Part shown: positions 1-12,966 of the stretch, one piece after another | Position numbering within the stretch: the first letter of the stretch is position 1 | Layout of the letters: each line of letters starts with the position of its first letter | From: Phoenix dactylifera | Lineage: Eukaryota > Streptophyta > Magnoliopsida > Arecales > Arecaceae | Assembly: GCF_009389715.1 (NCBI RefSeq) | Contig: NC_052409.1 | Coordinates: 3,065,275 to 3,129,274, forward strand | Direction of reading: 5' to 3' | DNA length: 64,000 nucleotides | Program-made: the position numbers and the translations under genes | The notes under the pieces: model-generated | Database searches by the model: none | What the model saw: the letters and a program-made list of their open reading frames with translations, nothing else | Told to the model about the DNA's origin: nothing

Positions 1-3000
1 AAACGGCAAATTATATAGCTCTAAAGTGAGTACATCCTGCCAGATCACAATAAAGTAAGGAGTACAGATCAGAAGAAATACATATGGAATAAGACTGCAT
101 ATATTTAACTCTTCTCAAACTCATCAATGATGAGAGCCTCGTGCACTCCACCTTCTTTTTTTAATGGATAAATCATATAATATATTGTCCTCTGCCAGAT
201 TTGTATAGAAAGTTTATTGTATGTAGGGAAGAGAAATAAAGTGTTCTTTTTCTCTCATTTTTATTACAAAAATATAAGTTTTTTTCTATTTGAAAGTTTT
301 GATAACTTAAGTCCACTTCTCAATAATTTTTCAATACTTCTCTAAAAAATAGTAAATTCCCAAATAAGCTAGAAAATTCATCATGCGCAAGTTCCGATGC
401 CTGAATAGATTGTCCATCGGATTCTCCTGCATATGGCTATGGGTGGCTATTGGGGAAGACGAGTTGATGGCAGAAGAAAGTTTAACTGATCGGAGAATGT
501 TGGATCACCCAATTCTCAATAAACTAAGATATTGGGAACCATCTCTGGGATGAAATGAGATCCCAGTGCTATATAGGAGCTGGCTCTCGATCGCATCAAT
601 TTTTTCTCTTTTACCACCCCCCTCTATTCCCCTTCGATTAATAGTCAAGCCTATCCAGTGGCAGTTTATCTAGTATATTCAAAATTGGCCCTACTTAACC
701 ATCCCATCTCCACCACCATCATATCCCGACAAATCTAGCTACCTAACACCACCATCAAGCTCGCGAGCTAGTGCAAACATCACATTGACATCATGCCAAT
801 GCGCATGCACAAATTTATACTTTAGTGATGAAGGAATCAACTTCTACCTTTGAGTGCCAACAATATTCAAGTGTAAAAAGAAAATTAATGCTCATAACTC
901 ATCCATCCGAGAAAGAATACGGTAAAACCCTAGAATATTTATTTTTTTAAAAAAATTGATTTATGTCTAGATTCAAGGGATCCTTGGGGGAGATGATTGA
1001 AAGATCTTGTAAAACTTTATTTATCACCAAAGAAAAAAAGAAAAAAAAAAAACATGGATGCCTTATCAGCCAGCAGTTGCCAACGTGGCAATGTGGACAA
1101 CTCTGTATTTATATTTGGTGAATCCCAGATTCCTCGCCCGCTCGCTGCGATGCCCCTTTCCCCAGGGAAGCATGCCATGTGAGTCCACGAGAAATCATAC
1201 CAAGTTACATCCCTATCGTACTACCCCCATGTCGTCCCCTCAAATCAAGACTACCCGGCAATTGGACCACCTTTTCCTGTACGGTCAATCATGAGACCTC
1301 TGGGCCACATAAAACTTCTATTTCATTCCTCTGCAATTATATCTTTTCCTTGTTCGAATACCTTGCCATTTGGTCTAAATTATTCTAACCTCATTAACAA
1401 AGAAAAAGAAAATTACTTCCTTATCAAATTATATACTTCATATTAAGTTTTATAAAAAAGTAACAATTCAGAATCGATGATGATGGACTATCCAAAAGTC
1501 AGGATCCAAATAGATCAATGTGATTTACTTTATAAAAATACTTAGAAACTAAAAGTTATGTATCTTGGTGGTTCTTAACTGAATCATCAAGTAAGTGTCA
1601 AAATGAATGGTTTTACTAGCACGATAATATATTTTATTGTAATTTAATAATCAAAATCTAGTGACTTTAAATCTATCTGCATTTCATGATATGTAGATTC
1701 TGATACATAAAGTAAACATTCAATTCCTACGTCCTTTTATATATTTTACTATGCTAGTGCAATCTGATATTATTATTTTTTATGCCGACTTGATGCATAG
1801 GTTAGGAAACACTAAAATATATGAATTTTTTATTTTTAAATATTTTTATTGTATAAATCATATCTATCAGTTTGGATCTTCAATTGCAGTAGTCTATGAT
1901 TGATTTATTTACATATATATGTTTGCACTCTTATAATCATATTAGAGATATTCATTTTTACTGAACTTTTTAGCTCAGCAACCACACTTTATGCACCTCG
2001 ACTATCTGTATACTTTTTCTCTATAGTAATACAAAGTTCAAATCTTCTCTACTTTATGGTGGAAAAAAAAAAGGTTTCAATTGGTAATTAGTAACATCTA
2101 TATATCACACAATAGCTAGCGACCGAATGGCCCTACGACACGCTGCTTCATATAGACCTATACCGTATGAGTATTGAAATACATCCAATCATGAATTATT
2201 TATGACACAAATAGTTGCTGCTTGCCAACTTATCCTCTCCAATTCATCCCCAAACTAAAAAAAAGATTCCAACCCAAATACTAATGATTTGATGCAATTT
2301 TTCCTTCAAATTAAACAAAACAACAAAAATCACAATGCAGATGACAACTTTGGATATTTTTTATATCACCCTATTTGAGGGCGTATGTGTGTGTCTGTCT
2401 ATATATATACACACACATCAGGTGTGTAATTTTTTTGAAAAAACAAAAATTACTGATGGTAGATTTCAAGAAAAAACAAGCAAAAGTCAAAAAAAAAAAA
2501 AAAAAAGTGGGGGTAAGTGTAAAAACTGATGAGCTGAGCGATGGGGCACCCCTTGTCGTCTAGAGAATGGACCCAGGCGGTCTGCCTCGATTCCATGCCT
2601 CCTACGGCGCTGACGTGGAGTGGGGCCCGCCCTTCTACCATGCACGGAAGGGGGGTCACGGGCACGGAAGACCAGTGGAGGGTCCACCTCTCTCCTTGCG
2701 GGCCCCCCACAGGAAGAGGACACCCAAAAGAAAACACACGCACAAAAAAAAAAAAAAAATGTCTTTGTTCATAGGAGAAATATCCGCTGCTGGTCCATTA
2801 GATATTCCTCCTTCCAATACTCACTCTATCAAACACTCTCAATCCCATTAGCTTTTTCTTTTTAATCTTATGACCCAAAAAAATGATGAGTTAAAGGTCA
2901 TACCTAACCCAACATTTTGCTTTTATTTCAGTGATGTTCGAACTAGGTTCGATTCTATCAAATGGAGTATTTGACATAGGATTGGGACCCCATTGGAATT

Positions 3001-4550
3001 TAAGTTTTTCGATATTTAATTCATGGGATTGGATTAACAAAGATGGTGAGTCTAATGGTCTCCGTTGGAAATGCATAGAAATATAAGAAAGGAGGACTAA
3101 TGTACACATACAAGATAGCAGAAAAAGAAGGATTTTAAACAAAAAAATTATTTTCAATTTGTCATATTATATACAACCATAAAAAACTTTGAAATTCGTA
3201 TCTGGACTGCACATGATAGTCTCCACATATGGTCCTACATTATCTGTAAATCAATTTGTATTTATGTTGAAGATGCGATTTGATGAAATTTTTCTCTTGT
3301 TTCATCTCCCTTTCTACTTTCTCTTGTACATTGCTGTTGTCTTATATTGTTGAGGCACTAATTAAACTTTGCCTTCATGGAGACTGTGAGAGACCCTATT
3401 GAATAAAAAAATGCTAGCACCGTAAAAGTTGGTTAATTTTTTAGGAACATAGTCCGACCGGACTACGAATCTTCATCATATTTCAACGATTATAACAAGC
3501 GATGGATTGTTGGTGAGGATGGACTACTAATAGGCGAGGCTAGATTGAAGAAAATTAAAAAAAATAGAAAATTAAGAACCATGAGAAGATACTAAAAAGA
3601 CAATAACTAGCAATCGGAGTTTCTTGGTTTAGGTTGCTATAGGATTCTAGAGCTATCTAATGAGTTAGCTTTTCAGGTTGCTCGTAGAAATTGATATTGA
3701 AGCAACATTTTTATGAAAGTTTTTTTTTGATATTTCTTGCTCTTATTTTCGCTCTTTCTAAAAGCAACCGAGAAGTTTGCAATCAAAAGTTCTAAAAATC
3801 TTATAAATATTTTTTTTTTGAAGTAAGAGGAGATCAAAGACATTGGGTTCCTACAAGGGTTGCCTATTGAAGGGCAAGATCTGGGCAACTCAACACCATG
3901 GTCTTGGCCCATGAGAAGGTCAGTTGGAAACAGGCTGGTTGTACATTTTGAGTCTCTTAGCCTATTGGGCTTGATCTAAATAAAAAGAACATACTAATAG
4001 GCTTATTCATAGGGATGGAACGAATTCACATCTCCTTTTGTAATATTTCACTCGTTATGAACTCTTTTATTTCTAACAATAATGTTGCTTTTGTTCGATT
4101 TCGGAAAAATGCTATGAGATGTGGATTTATTCCAACAAAAGTCTTCTCTTGTTTTCTCTCAAAACAAAATTGCCCTTGTCATCATGGCACAAGCTCGGCA
4201 CATCTTGTTTGGAAATATATGCAACCTTTTCACAGCCTTTATTTTTTGTTATTTTCCTTTACCATATGAATTATTTTCAAATTCTTTCCCTTCCTTCTTT
4301 TTTAACAAAAAAAAAGTTTTGTACATTTATCCCCTGCCAAACTCTTCCTGTGTGAGTGTAACTTGTGAGTATGTACGTTAATTAGAAATTGATCAAAAAA
4401 GTCCAGTAATGCTGGCTCAAACATTTGACACTGTTATTTTTTTTTACTTTATTTTTTGGGGAATGATTGGTGGTAAGTGTGACCAATATAAGCATATACT
4501 TTTTCTTCTCTTACTTACAAAGGCCCAGATAGGGCCAGGTTATATGCCAA
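1..4550. other. Intergenic AT-rich region, no gene seen
   Basis: I see no supportable gene on either strand. The open frames are short and of biased composition, many running through homopolymers. The only compositional break is a GC-rich patch at about 2530-2725, described separately. Poly-A and poly-T runs near 1025-1050, 2490-2506 and 2744-2759 may be tails of small retroposed fragments, but no body could be recognised. Confidence 0.6.
2530..2725. other. Isolated GC-rich island
   Basis: About 200 bases of clearly GC-rich sequence, with GGGCCC and GGCCC-type motifs, sit in AT-rich surroundings and are flanked by poly-A runs on both sides. Frames stay open on both strands across it, but the translations match no family I know. 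It could be a promoter or first-exon relic or part of a repeat. Confidence 0.4.
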
Positions 4551-4559
4551 GCCATTTGG

Positions 4560-5305
4560 GCTAAGATATTGGACCCATTTATCCAATTTGCTGAACATTG
4601 TCCCAGATCCACCAAATCACATTTAATCTTAGAGACAAGTCTTTCGAATATTGTGTGGGATTTGATTTGCTGCAGAATCTGAACCCGATTTTCGTCGGTA
4701 AAGCAATGAGTGTCGCGGGATAGAGTTCGATTAGCAGAATATCCATGCAGCTTGTAGCAATTAGTTTTCCAATGTCCGAGAGCCCAACAATAATCACATT
4801 TGGGGAGACCATGACCTTGTCCTTTGGAGTTAGAAGAACAGTCGTGATTTAGATTTCAATTAGCCGCCACTACAATAGCATCAGAATTGGGAGTGGGAAG
4901 ATGAAGATTCAGAGTTGGGCATGGTAGAAGCTAGAGGATCATATTGGCTCTGATACCATGATAAGAGTGGCAATGAGAGGCAAGTGAAGTTTTCTGTATT
5001 TTATTTATGCAGCATGAACAGTCGTATATATACAAAGTAATAAAATCAAATCCCACATAATATTCATCAAGAATGGAAAATATATATTGTACAGAATCAA
5101 ATTCCACATAATATGATAGAATCAAATTACAAAAATAATATGCATCAAGAATAAAAAAAATACATATTATATAGAATCAAATCTAGCATAATATGATAGA
5201 ATTAAATCCCACACAATATGCATCAAGAACGAAAAATATATATTGTACAGAATTAAATCAAATCTCACACAAAATTTGTAAGAACAAGAGATATGCTTCT
5301 GTACA
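4560..5305 (-). mobile_element. Fossil Copia-type LTR retrotransposon fragment
   Basis: Read on the minus strand, an LTR-like segment (about 5305 to 4959) is followed at once by a primer binding site complementary to initiator tRNA-Met (4946-4958, TGGTATCAGAGCC). Next comes the start of a gag-like region with a CCHC zinc-knuckle-like segment near 4760-4800. Order and primer site fit the Ty1/Copia superfamily. The element is broken, lacks pol and a second LTR, and looks old. The outer LTR end is uncertain and could lie as far as about 5440. Confidence 0.6.
5040..5275. repeat. Degenerate tandem repeat inside the Copia LTR
   Basis: A unit of roughly 80-100 bases recurs about three times. It contains AATCAAATCCCACA, AATATGCATCAAGAA and AAAATATATATTGTACAGAA-like blocks. 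The copies differ at several positions. The array lies within the LTR-like part of the neighbouring retroelement fossil. Confidence 0.6.
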
Positions 5306-6003
5306 TAAAACAAGTACTACTCGCCGATTCCATGCATTGAGTGAGACTATCAACATATCATTGGCATGGGATTTGGACTTCCAACCTCTCTCTCTAGAAA
5401 AAGAAGGTATCAATACTTGGGCGCAATGCCTGCCCGGTCTTCTATTTGTTTATTTATAAAAAATAGAAACCTGTAAATGACTTAAATGCAACTAAACTAG
5501 CAGCATTCGATGCCATTCCGGATAAAACACTAGTACAAGCATGTTTCGGCATCGATCGCCAATATGTCTTTTATTGAAATTATGGAAGGAGATTTGACAG
5601 CTATTGCTATTTAAGAGACACCTATAAGTCCTTCAATCCATTTCACCTCAAAAGAACGTAATAGGAGGGGTCACATCCTGGTATTACTACATGGACTGCA
5701 TATAAACCTCACCCTAGGAATGCAATAACATGTACGGACAAAATTCAATTTCCAGGGAACTTAGTATGCTTCCTATTGATACCGATTCCATAACGCCGAT
5801 GCAATGTTTTCTCCATGAACATACAAGATAATAGGTAGGGTCAAAGAGCGCGAAGCTCTCCAATACTTAAGTTAGAAATTAGTAAAAAGTGAGAATGAAT
5901 GAAAAAAATACCAAGATAAAACTTGATAGCTATTAAGATAGTATTTATCCATACACTACTAGCATCCATAAACATATATTTTGGGCACCAATAGAATTTT
6001 ACA

Positions 6004-6056
<53 letters not shown>

Positions 6057-6079
6057 TATATGTATGCATGCATGCATGC
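6004..6079. repeat. Compound microsatellite (TA)n(TGTA)n(TGCA)n
   Basis: An AT dinucleotide run passes into a GTAT tetranucleotide run and then a GCAT run. A compound array with the same units in reverse-complement order lies at 22701-22770. Confidence 0.95.
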
Positions 6080-6271
6080 GGGGGAGAGGGCCGGTTAGTT
6101 TTTCTCAAGAGAAAAAGGGAGAGGGGGTAGTTTTGCTCAAAAAGGTTTAGATTTAATTGTTTTTCTCTCTTTTTCAATGCTTGCGTCATTGATTGGATGT
6201 GGATGGTTAAGGTGAGAGACAAGATGACCATAAATGCGATATAGATCCCTTTCCAGTCGAATGGCATGCAT

Positions 6272-6285
6272 AACGTGGCCACGTT
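6272..6285. promoter_or_regulatory. Perfect ACGT palindrome (G-box/ABRE-like)
   Basis: The 14-base sequence AACGTGGCCACGTT is its own reverse complement and holds two ACGTGG/CCACGT cores, the type bound by plant bZIP and bHLH factors. A TATA-like CATATAAAG follows about 60 bases downstream on the plus strand (near 6343). No gene is recognisable after it, so function is only suggested. Confidence 0.35.
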
Positions 6286-7774
6286 TTTCTCCATGTCAAG
6301 TTAACAATTGAAAAGGAAACTGCCTTCTCCCCAACGCACGCGCATATAAAGTATAAACGGCTGCGGTTGCTGTTTTCCCAGTTGCTGACAATTGCCATGG
6401 AGATTCTTCTTTGAAAGGACAAGACGACCGATGTCCCCCGCGTTCGCACGGCAACCTCGAGAGGCGAAGAGCCGTGCAACATGCCATCAGCCTGTGACGT
6501 CGCAACATCTTATCAGGCCCTGGTGCTGCTGTTCATTGGGTGCAACGTGCCTCCCCCTGGCGGAGCCAGGGATGGCAAATGGCAGTAATGTCAAAAGGTT
6601 CTGGATTTCTTTTATTTTGTTGCTCACCTGAAGCACAATATTTCATGTCTGAAGGGCAATATCAAAAGATTACACTACTTCACAACCTAGGCATCACATG
6701 TTGTTACTTTGGTATCAAGATGGAAGAGAAAAAAAATTCTTTACATGAGCCATGGATCTTGATTGTCAACATTATTGTCGAACAATAAGTCTAGTAATAT
6801 ATCAAAGTTGCATTTTCTGAAAAAGTATGTCGAAATTGCTATGAAGGTGTGCCACAATACTAGAAGTGTTTCCTTGGTTCTCTTGGGCTAAGGAGATTGA
6901 AGCTTTAGCTGGCTTTGTGTTATATTTATATGGCGGTGGTTGCTTTAAATCTTATGATTTAATGATGTAACTCTGGGTAGGCTACGCATGATTAGACCAA
7001 TTACTACTGGTAATTGGCTGGCAAACTACTCTTGCTATTTTTGAGCGAATATTTTCAGAATTATCTAATCATGACGAAAGAAAGAGATGCGCTTTAGGAT
7101 CTTTTTGAATATTTGTTCAAGATTAGGCTAAAAATTTTTGTAGGAATCGAATCTGTTGACTCATTCAGTTCAAAATCTGACCTTAATCCCAGCCTGCAAA
7201 TCTATTAGGTTGTAGAAAAAAAAAATACATGAAGGACTTTTTATTCATTCCATAAAATTTAGATTGAAAGATGTTTCGGTTGATAGAGTCCATACTAAAA
7301 TAAACTGTCCAATCCACAAATTCAGCAAAAAATTCAGTCTAATAATTCTTCCGGTTCACTCAAACATGCCCGATCTTAGTAATCCATCTTTCTTTTTGTA
7401 CAATTCCAGTACTACCACACAGGCCAGCTTGAAGGACACCATGCAAGACACGCGAAACTGGAAAGATCAAAAGGATACTAGTTAGTTTCTTTTGAATATA
7501 CTTTTCTTTCTATCAGACGTGATTCCCACTTTAATTTTCACTTGTTCAACGTCAACAGCACTTTGGAGCAAGGCGTTCAATAAACCTGCGGTCAAAAGTG
7601 GTCGTATGGAGAAGATATTAAAGTAACATGGAGGGCCCCGTGAAACATTCTGCTAGGACCGTAAGACCGAGAGAACAGTCCTCGTATGGCCTTGCCCTGC
7701 GATTAAGCTGGGAACGACAGGCTGGGGCTTACGACCATAGAACTCTCTCTCACCAACCCTGGTTTCTAGATGCT

Positions 7775-8245
7775 TAGATTTTTTGACTGGTTATTAATTC
7801 GGACGTGGCTTGGACCGCCACATTGCAGTGTTCCCCTCACACAAAGATCCAAATCAAATACGTACTTAGTTGAAACTTCCAAACGTTTATAGACCTCCAT
7901 TTGTCATGGCCCGAACTCGCCATCTGGTTAATCATATCAAATACTTTGTTGAAACTTCTAAACGTTTATAAGCCTCCATTTGTTATATCCTGAACTCCCC
8001 TTCTAGAATTTTAGATTTTTTTGACTGGTCAATTGGATGTGGCTTGGACCGCCACATTGCAGTGTTCCCTCACAAAAAGATCCAAATAAAATACTTAGTT
8101 GAAACTTCTAAACGTTTATATGCCTCCATTTGTCATGGCCCGAACTCGCCGTCTGGGTTAATCATATCAAATACTTAGCTGAAACTTCTAAACGTTTATA
8201 AGCCTCTATTTATCATACCCGGAACTCGCTGTCTGGTCGATCATG
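7775..8245. repeat. Two-level tandem repeat, ~240 bp units
   Basis: A block of about 240 bases starting TTTTTTGACTGG and continuing through GTGGCTTGGACCGCCACATT occurs twice, near 7778 and 8019. Each copy itself holds two subrepeats built on GAAACTTCTAAACGTTTATA, GCCTCCATTTGT and CGAACTCGCC. Copies differ by point changes. The array ends where the next LTR-like segment begins. Confidence 0.8.
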
Positions 8246-10094
8246 TGACACGACAATATTAACTCTTGAATAGTGCCCTAAAAATTATGCGAGGTCTAAA
8301 ATGAATAAATTTTTAATAACTCTATAAATTTAAATCGACAGTTAATAGCTTAATAATCTAACTAAATAAATCCATCTTGATCATATAATCAAACTTATTC
8401 TATTATATATTTTTTAAAATATTTATTGGTTTCAGAAAACAAACTAACTAATAACTTTGATGTTCGAACTTTATACTCAAATGATTCAAAACTATGTATC
8501 ATGTAACTCTGGAAAAAAAATACAGCAGATAGATAGGAGATTTTCAGCCCAATAAGAATTTTTAGATATCCACACCTTTTTAATAATAATTAATGAGAAA
8601 TTATCAAATAATTGTTACTTATATAAATTTCACACCACAAAATACCATCATCATAAAATGTGCATAGCAAACACATATTTTTTAGTGCAATAAATCACAT
8701 CAAATAAATATCTCAAATTACCATATATTGGATTCGATAATATTTAAGTTCTCAACTCTGGATTACCACAATTACGTTTCCAACCCATGGTGGGGCATCA
8801 ACAATACTATATTTTCTACCGTGGCAGGGCATCTACAGTACCACATTTTCGTCCTATGGTGGGGCATCAACAATGTAGCTAGCACAAAGTACCACAACAT
8901 GTCACTAAAATATACAATTCAATTACATGCTTGTTATGTAAATATAACTCAAGATCATACTTTTTTACATAATTCGATGCATGCAAGTATCAAAGTCCAC
9001 ACAAATTAGGGTCAATAATATATGATACACAAATTCATAAAGAATCACATATACCTAACAGATAAATATATATTGAGCAATTATTATATCCCACATAGAG
9101 CAAAATCATCGTTGTACAAAATAGCTTATACATAGTTGATTAATGTTCGGAAATTCTTACCTCTATTAGTAACAAACTCAACTCTGTACACACCTTGATT
9201 TAAGAATTGGGATGTCAAGAACCCTGCTTGACATTCTTCTATCTAGAAGATTGTTCTCCTACAAAACGAAGTCCAATATTAAAATAAAAATCATAAAATA
9301 GAAACCAACTATCTAGAATCCTGGATTGGGGTACCATCAAGTCCCCTAAATTTCCCTTCCCTAACCTTTTAGTCCAACTAGAGAGAAAGGAGGAGAAAAG
9401 AAGAGTGGGAAAGGAAAGAGAAAGAGAGAAGAGATGGAAGGATAGAGAGAAGAGAGAGAAAGAAAGAGAAAAGGGAGAAGAGAGAGCTCTCTTCTGCTTT
9501 TTCAAAATAGGAAAGACTCCCTCGTCCTTTCCTTCTCAAACATAGCAATGGAAAGGCTGGTGGATAGTGACCTACAATAGCATCCGACGGTAGCAATGGC
9601 GACAATCTCGTGCAAAGGGTCGCGACTGGCGATGGTCAAAAAAAAAGAAGAAAAATAAAATAAAGGAGAATGTCAATTCCCATCTGGCAGCTCGTTGCTC
9701 CAAATGAAAGCAACGACAACGGCTAGAAAAGCGAGAAAGAAGGGAAGAAGAAGAGCTTAGATTCTTTACCTAAGTCCGGCGAGGCCAAAAGTGTGATCCA
9801 TCAATCTTTTTTGGTAAAGATCTAAGGAAAAAATTCTAAAAAAAAACTTAGAAATGGCAGCAATTTCTTAAGAGATCGGTGATGTAGCTTAAAGAAGCAA
9901 GAGAGAGTATTTTATAGAGGAGATTCTAGGAGTTTTAGGCTGAATTTAGTACACCCTAGGATTCTCGGTGTCCATTGGAGTTAGAATAAAGAAGACTCCT
10001 GATCGAAATCTTCTTCTCCGCCTAGCACGTGCAAACCAATGGGCTTAGGCCTCTTCAGGTCAGTTGATTGGTTTAAAGAAACTGGGTTATCACA
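8244..10094 (-). mobile_element. Probable long LTR (solo or fragment), fossil
   Basis: On the minus strand the segment opens with TGTGATAACCC and closes with ...GTCACA, fitting LTR ends (TG...CA). Near its outer end on that strand is a TATA-like CTATAAAATA (about 9910-9920). Inside, at 8766-8880, a ~45-base unit containing TGGTGGGGCATCAACAAT is repeated about three times. No coding domain, primer site or matching target-site duplication was found, so the family is unknown and the limits are tentative. It may be a solo LTR or a mixture of repeats. Confidence 0.35.
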
Positions 10095-10113
10095 CCATTA
10101 GTGTCGGAATTTG

Positions 10114-10114
10114 T

Positions 10115-10207
<93 letters not shown>
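10114..10207. repeat. Microsatellite (CA)n(GA)n
   Basis: About eight CA/AC units run directly into nearly forty AG units. Confidence 0.97.
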
Positions 10208-10209
<2 letters not shown>

Positions 10210-10527
10210 TGAGTGAGGCATGATAACTTTTAGACATTAGACCATCACCATCAAGGCCAGATGACGAAGGTTTACATGTATGCTATATATGTTTGCAATT
10301 ATCTGAGAGCTATTTAATGGAGGACTACTTGAATTAATATTTTGGATACATTTGATTGATCATGGTCTATACTATGTAGGGTGGACCATACTCAATAAAC
10401 ATTGTGGTTGGTGCCGACGCCGATAGCCCGGGGAGGAAGTACATGATACACCTTCTAGAAAATTTTATGGACCGAGTGTTATTTTTAAGTTCCTTTATCA
10501 TTTTACTATCTCCTCCATGTGTCTAGT

Positions 10528-10968
10528 TGTGAGGACCCATGCGGGGGTGTATTTAGTGCCACATTAATTATTCGCCGAAAAGATCTTGGATACTTATATT
10601 GGACTAAGCAACCCAAATAATACCTTCCAGCTAGCCATTTTGGGTGAAGTACTGGGTTGTTACAAATAGTATCAGAGCTAACTCGACCCATAGCCTATGT
10701 GGATTAGGAGACACTGCAGCACGGGTTAATAATGAAGGCTGACCACAGACCTATCGTGGTGCATGTGCTTAAATTTGAATGGATTTAAATCCTTAGCCTG
10801 ACGAAAAAGTCAGGGCTTAAAGGGAGGAGTATGTAAAGACCCATATGGGCGTGTGTTTAGTCCTATATCGGTTATTTGCCGAGAAAATTTTGGGTACTTA
10901 TACAGGACTAAGGAACTTAAATAATATCTTCTGGCTAGTTATTTTGGGTGAGGTTCTAGGTTATTACA
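10528..10968 (+). mobile_element. TRIM (miniature LTR retrotransposon), fossil
   Basis: Two direct repeats of 137 bases (10528-10664 and 10832-10968) both begin TGT and end TACA. They flank a 167-base interior. Two bases after the left repeat is a primer binding site like that for initiator tRNA-Met (10667-10679). A purine-rich tract (AGGGAGGAG) lies just before the right repeat. The 5-base sequence CTAGT sits immediately outside both ends (10523-10527 and 10969-10973) as target-site duplication. There is no coding capacity, as usual for terminal-repeat retrotransposons in miniature. By eye roughly 30 of 137 LTR positions differ, mostly transitions, so the insertion is old. It depends on proteins from elsewhere. 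Confidence 0.9.
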
Positions 10969-10973
10969 CTAGT

Positions 10974-11950
10974 AGTTAATTTATGTTAACTAAAGTCTAC
11001 AACGAAGTTACCAATCTATTCCACTTGGAGAAACTACACGGAACTTTTTCTACTCACGGTCCAACATAGATCGGTTCAACTGCGACCAAATTGGTTTTTG
11101 GTAGACAAAATGATGATCTGGCTTAACAATAGCTATGTGAAGCTTCTGCGCTCATTAATGTACGGTGTAGTTCTAGCTCCTGGATATTGCAACAAAGACC
11201 ATGGGTTCCTATGTTCTTTGGAAGTTTATGAAAAAAGAAAAAAAATAGGTTTGTTGCCTTCCAAATGTACACGCTGCTAAAATAAAGGAAATATCTTATC
11301 CACGAACTTCTTATACAATTCTATTTGCTGGCATCACAATGCGTGATTAGAGAGTATACTTAATTTATCCACAGGACTAGAGTACTAGTACCCATCTCTT
11401 CATTTCTCGTTCAATTTTCAGATCCTATGTGACAATCAGGGACTGGTGCAATACATGAAATATAGGCGACTTTTTTTTTCTTTTTCAGTGTCGAACTATC
11501 CTCAAAATACCACATATAAGTATCTGTTAACTGCCACTTGGTGCAATAATTAAGAAATAAAGCTATGTTGCTTAGGAATTTTAGCATGATGAAAGTTTTT
11601 TTGTTAAAATAATCTGAGGCAACTTCCAGTCAGTACATGCTCCTGCATTGTCTAAGATCAGTTAAAAACAATGTGGGTGAATATGACTTTGGTTTCTTTC
11701 TGATGCATAATTATCACCTATTATTTTACATCAAACGAGTGATTGTTGGTATAGCATGCGGGGTTGTGGTTGTGGTGGTGGTGAAGATGACCTTGCCATC
11801 CGATAAATTCACAAATAGCAGTTAATAATTTAATTGAACATCTATGAGAGGATCTCAACCACATGAGCACAAGGTTAGGGGCCAGTTTCCAGCTGTGAGA
11901 GATGGCGATATCTCGGATTTATGATAGATATGGATCTCTTTGGACAGGTC
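10974..11950. other. Intergenic, nothing recognised
   Basis: AT-rich sequence with short open frames only. No repeats with clear ends and no homology that I can recognise. Confidence 0.5.
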
Positions 11951-11954
11951 TTGG

Positions 11955-12520
11955 ATGTAAGTAACTTTTTATTTTTTTGATAAATCAAATGCATTAAATT
12001 AAACTAGATGTGACTAGAGACATCCATGGGAGTCAAAAAAAAATAAAATATTTAAAAATTGAACAGAAAGATGAGCCTAAAAAATCCATAATGTTGATCT
12101 TATATAGTTCGCCATCTACATAAGATGCCATCCAATCAGCAATATTATTAATCTCTCTGTAAATATGTAAGAGGTCATTAGACAGCTATATGCACATTAT
12201 TTTCCAACAATTTTGTAAGGATGCAGACAACTAACAGCGCGAGATAGATTAGAAAGCCATTTGACAACCGTCATAAAATCATCCTCTAAATAAATTTGTG
12301 AATCCCCCAATATGAATATAACATAACTCAGTCCCTTTTAAACCATCCTCAATTCTGTTATTGAAATTGCAGTATTAAAATTCTAACACCATCTACTCAA
12401 TGAAAGCACTACGAGCACTTCTAATAATAAAACTCCATCCCTCAGAAGCATCTTATTTCTATACATTATCATTAAAATTGGTCTTAAAAAATAAAGAGTG
12501 ATAGCTTCCCGAAGAATATG
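11955..12520 (-). mobile_element. LINE 3' remnant with RNase H-like domain
   Basis: The minus-strand translation, in broken frames, shows pieces resembling the RNase H-like domain at the 3' end of plant L1-type LINEs. These include an AGWSFIIR-type strand (near 12430), a VVKWLSN-type segment (near 12255) and the closing INNIADWMASYV pattern (near 12130-12155). A short A-rich stretch at about 11970-11985, read on the minus strand, marks the likely 3' end. It is 5'-truncated with several frame breaks. Confidence 0.6.
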
Positions 12521-12879
12521 TTATTTGTAATTAACTTTCAACCTCTGATCCATCTAATGATAGCGGTATTTTACTTCAAAATGTAATCTTCCAGCTTCAT
12601 TCTTTTGCAACGTGCCCAGGCTGTACAAAATTCCCGACATGTGACAAACAAAGACTATCTACTAGAAAAAAAAATAAAGTAATTAAGTACCACCCGTTTA
12701 CCCCATCTGAAGTTCCTCGTCACCAATAAGAATTAACTCAACCGCCACATAAAATTATGTGCTCTTAATAGAAACATGCAGACAGTCAGGAAAATCATGA
12801 GTCTGTTTTTTTCTTTTCATCATTTTTTTTTGACTTTATTGAGTATACTCATGCTTGATGAGTGTAAGTTAACTTACCA

Positions 12880-12881
<2 letters not shown>

Positions 12882-12961
<80 letters not shown>
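12882..12961. repeat. Microsatellite (TA)n
   Basis: About 40 uninterrupted TA units. It lies roughly 360 bases beyond the stop codon of the acyl-activating enzyme gene on its downstream side. Confidence 0.98.

Positions 12962-12966
<5 letters not shown>

Larger units (their letters stand above)
5440..7770. other. Intergenic, promoter-like patch but no gene
   Basis: No supportable coding gene. A GC-richer patch at about 6270-6580 contains an ACGT palindrome and a TATA-like site but leads into no recognisable protein. The open frames over 5959-6294 (minus) are microsatellite translations (Tyr-Ile-His repeats). The rest is AT-rich and unremarkable. Confidence 0.5.

Noticed and set aside
6392-6631. 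Plus-strand frame after the TATA-like site at 6.34 kb
   Set aside because: Short, no domain, and several overlapping frames are equally open.
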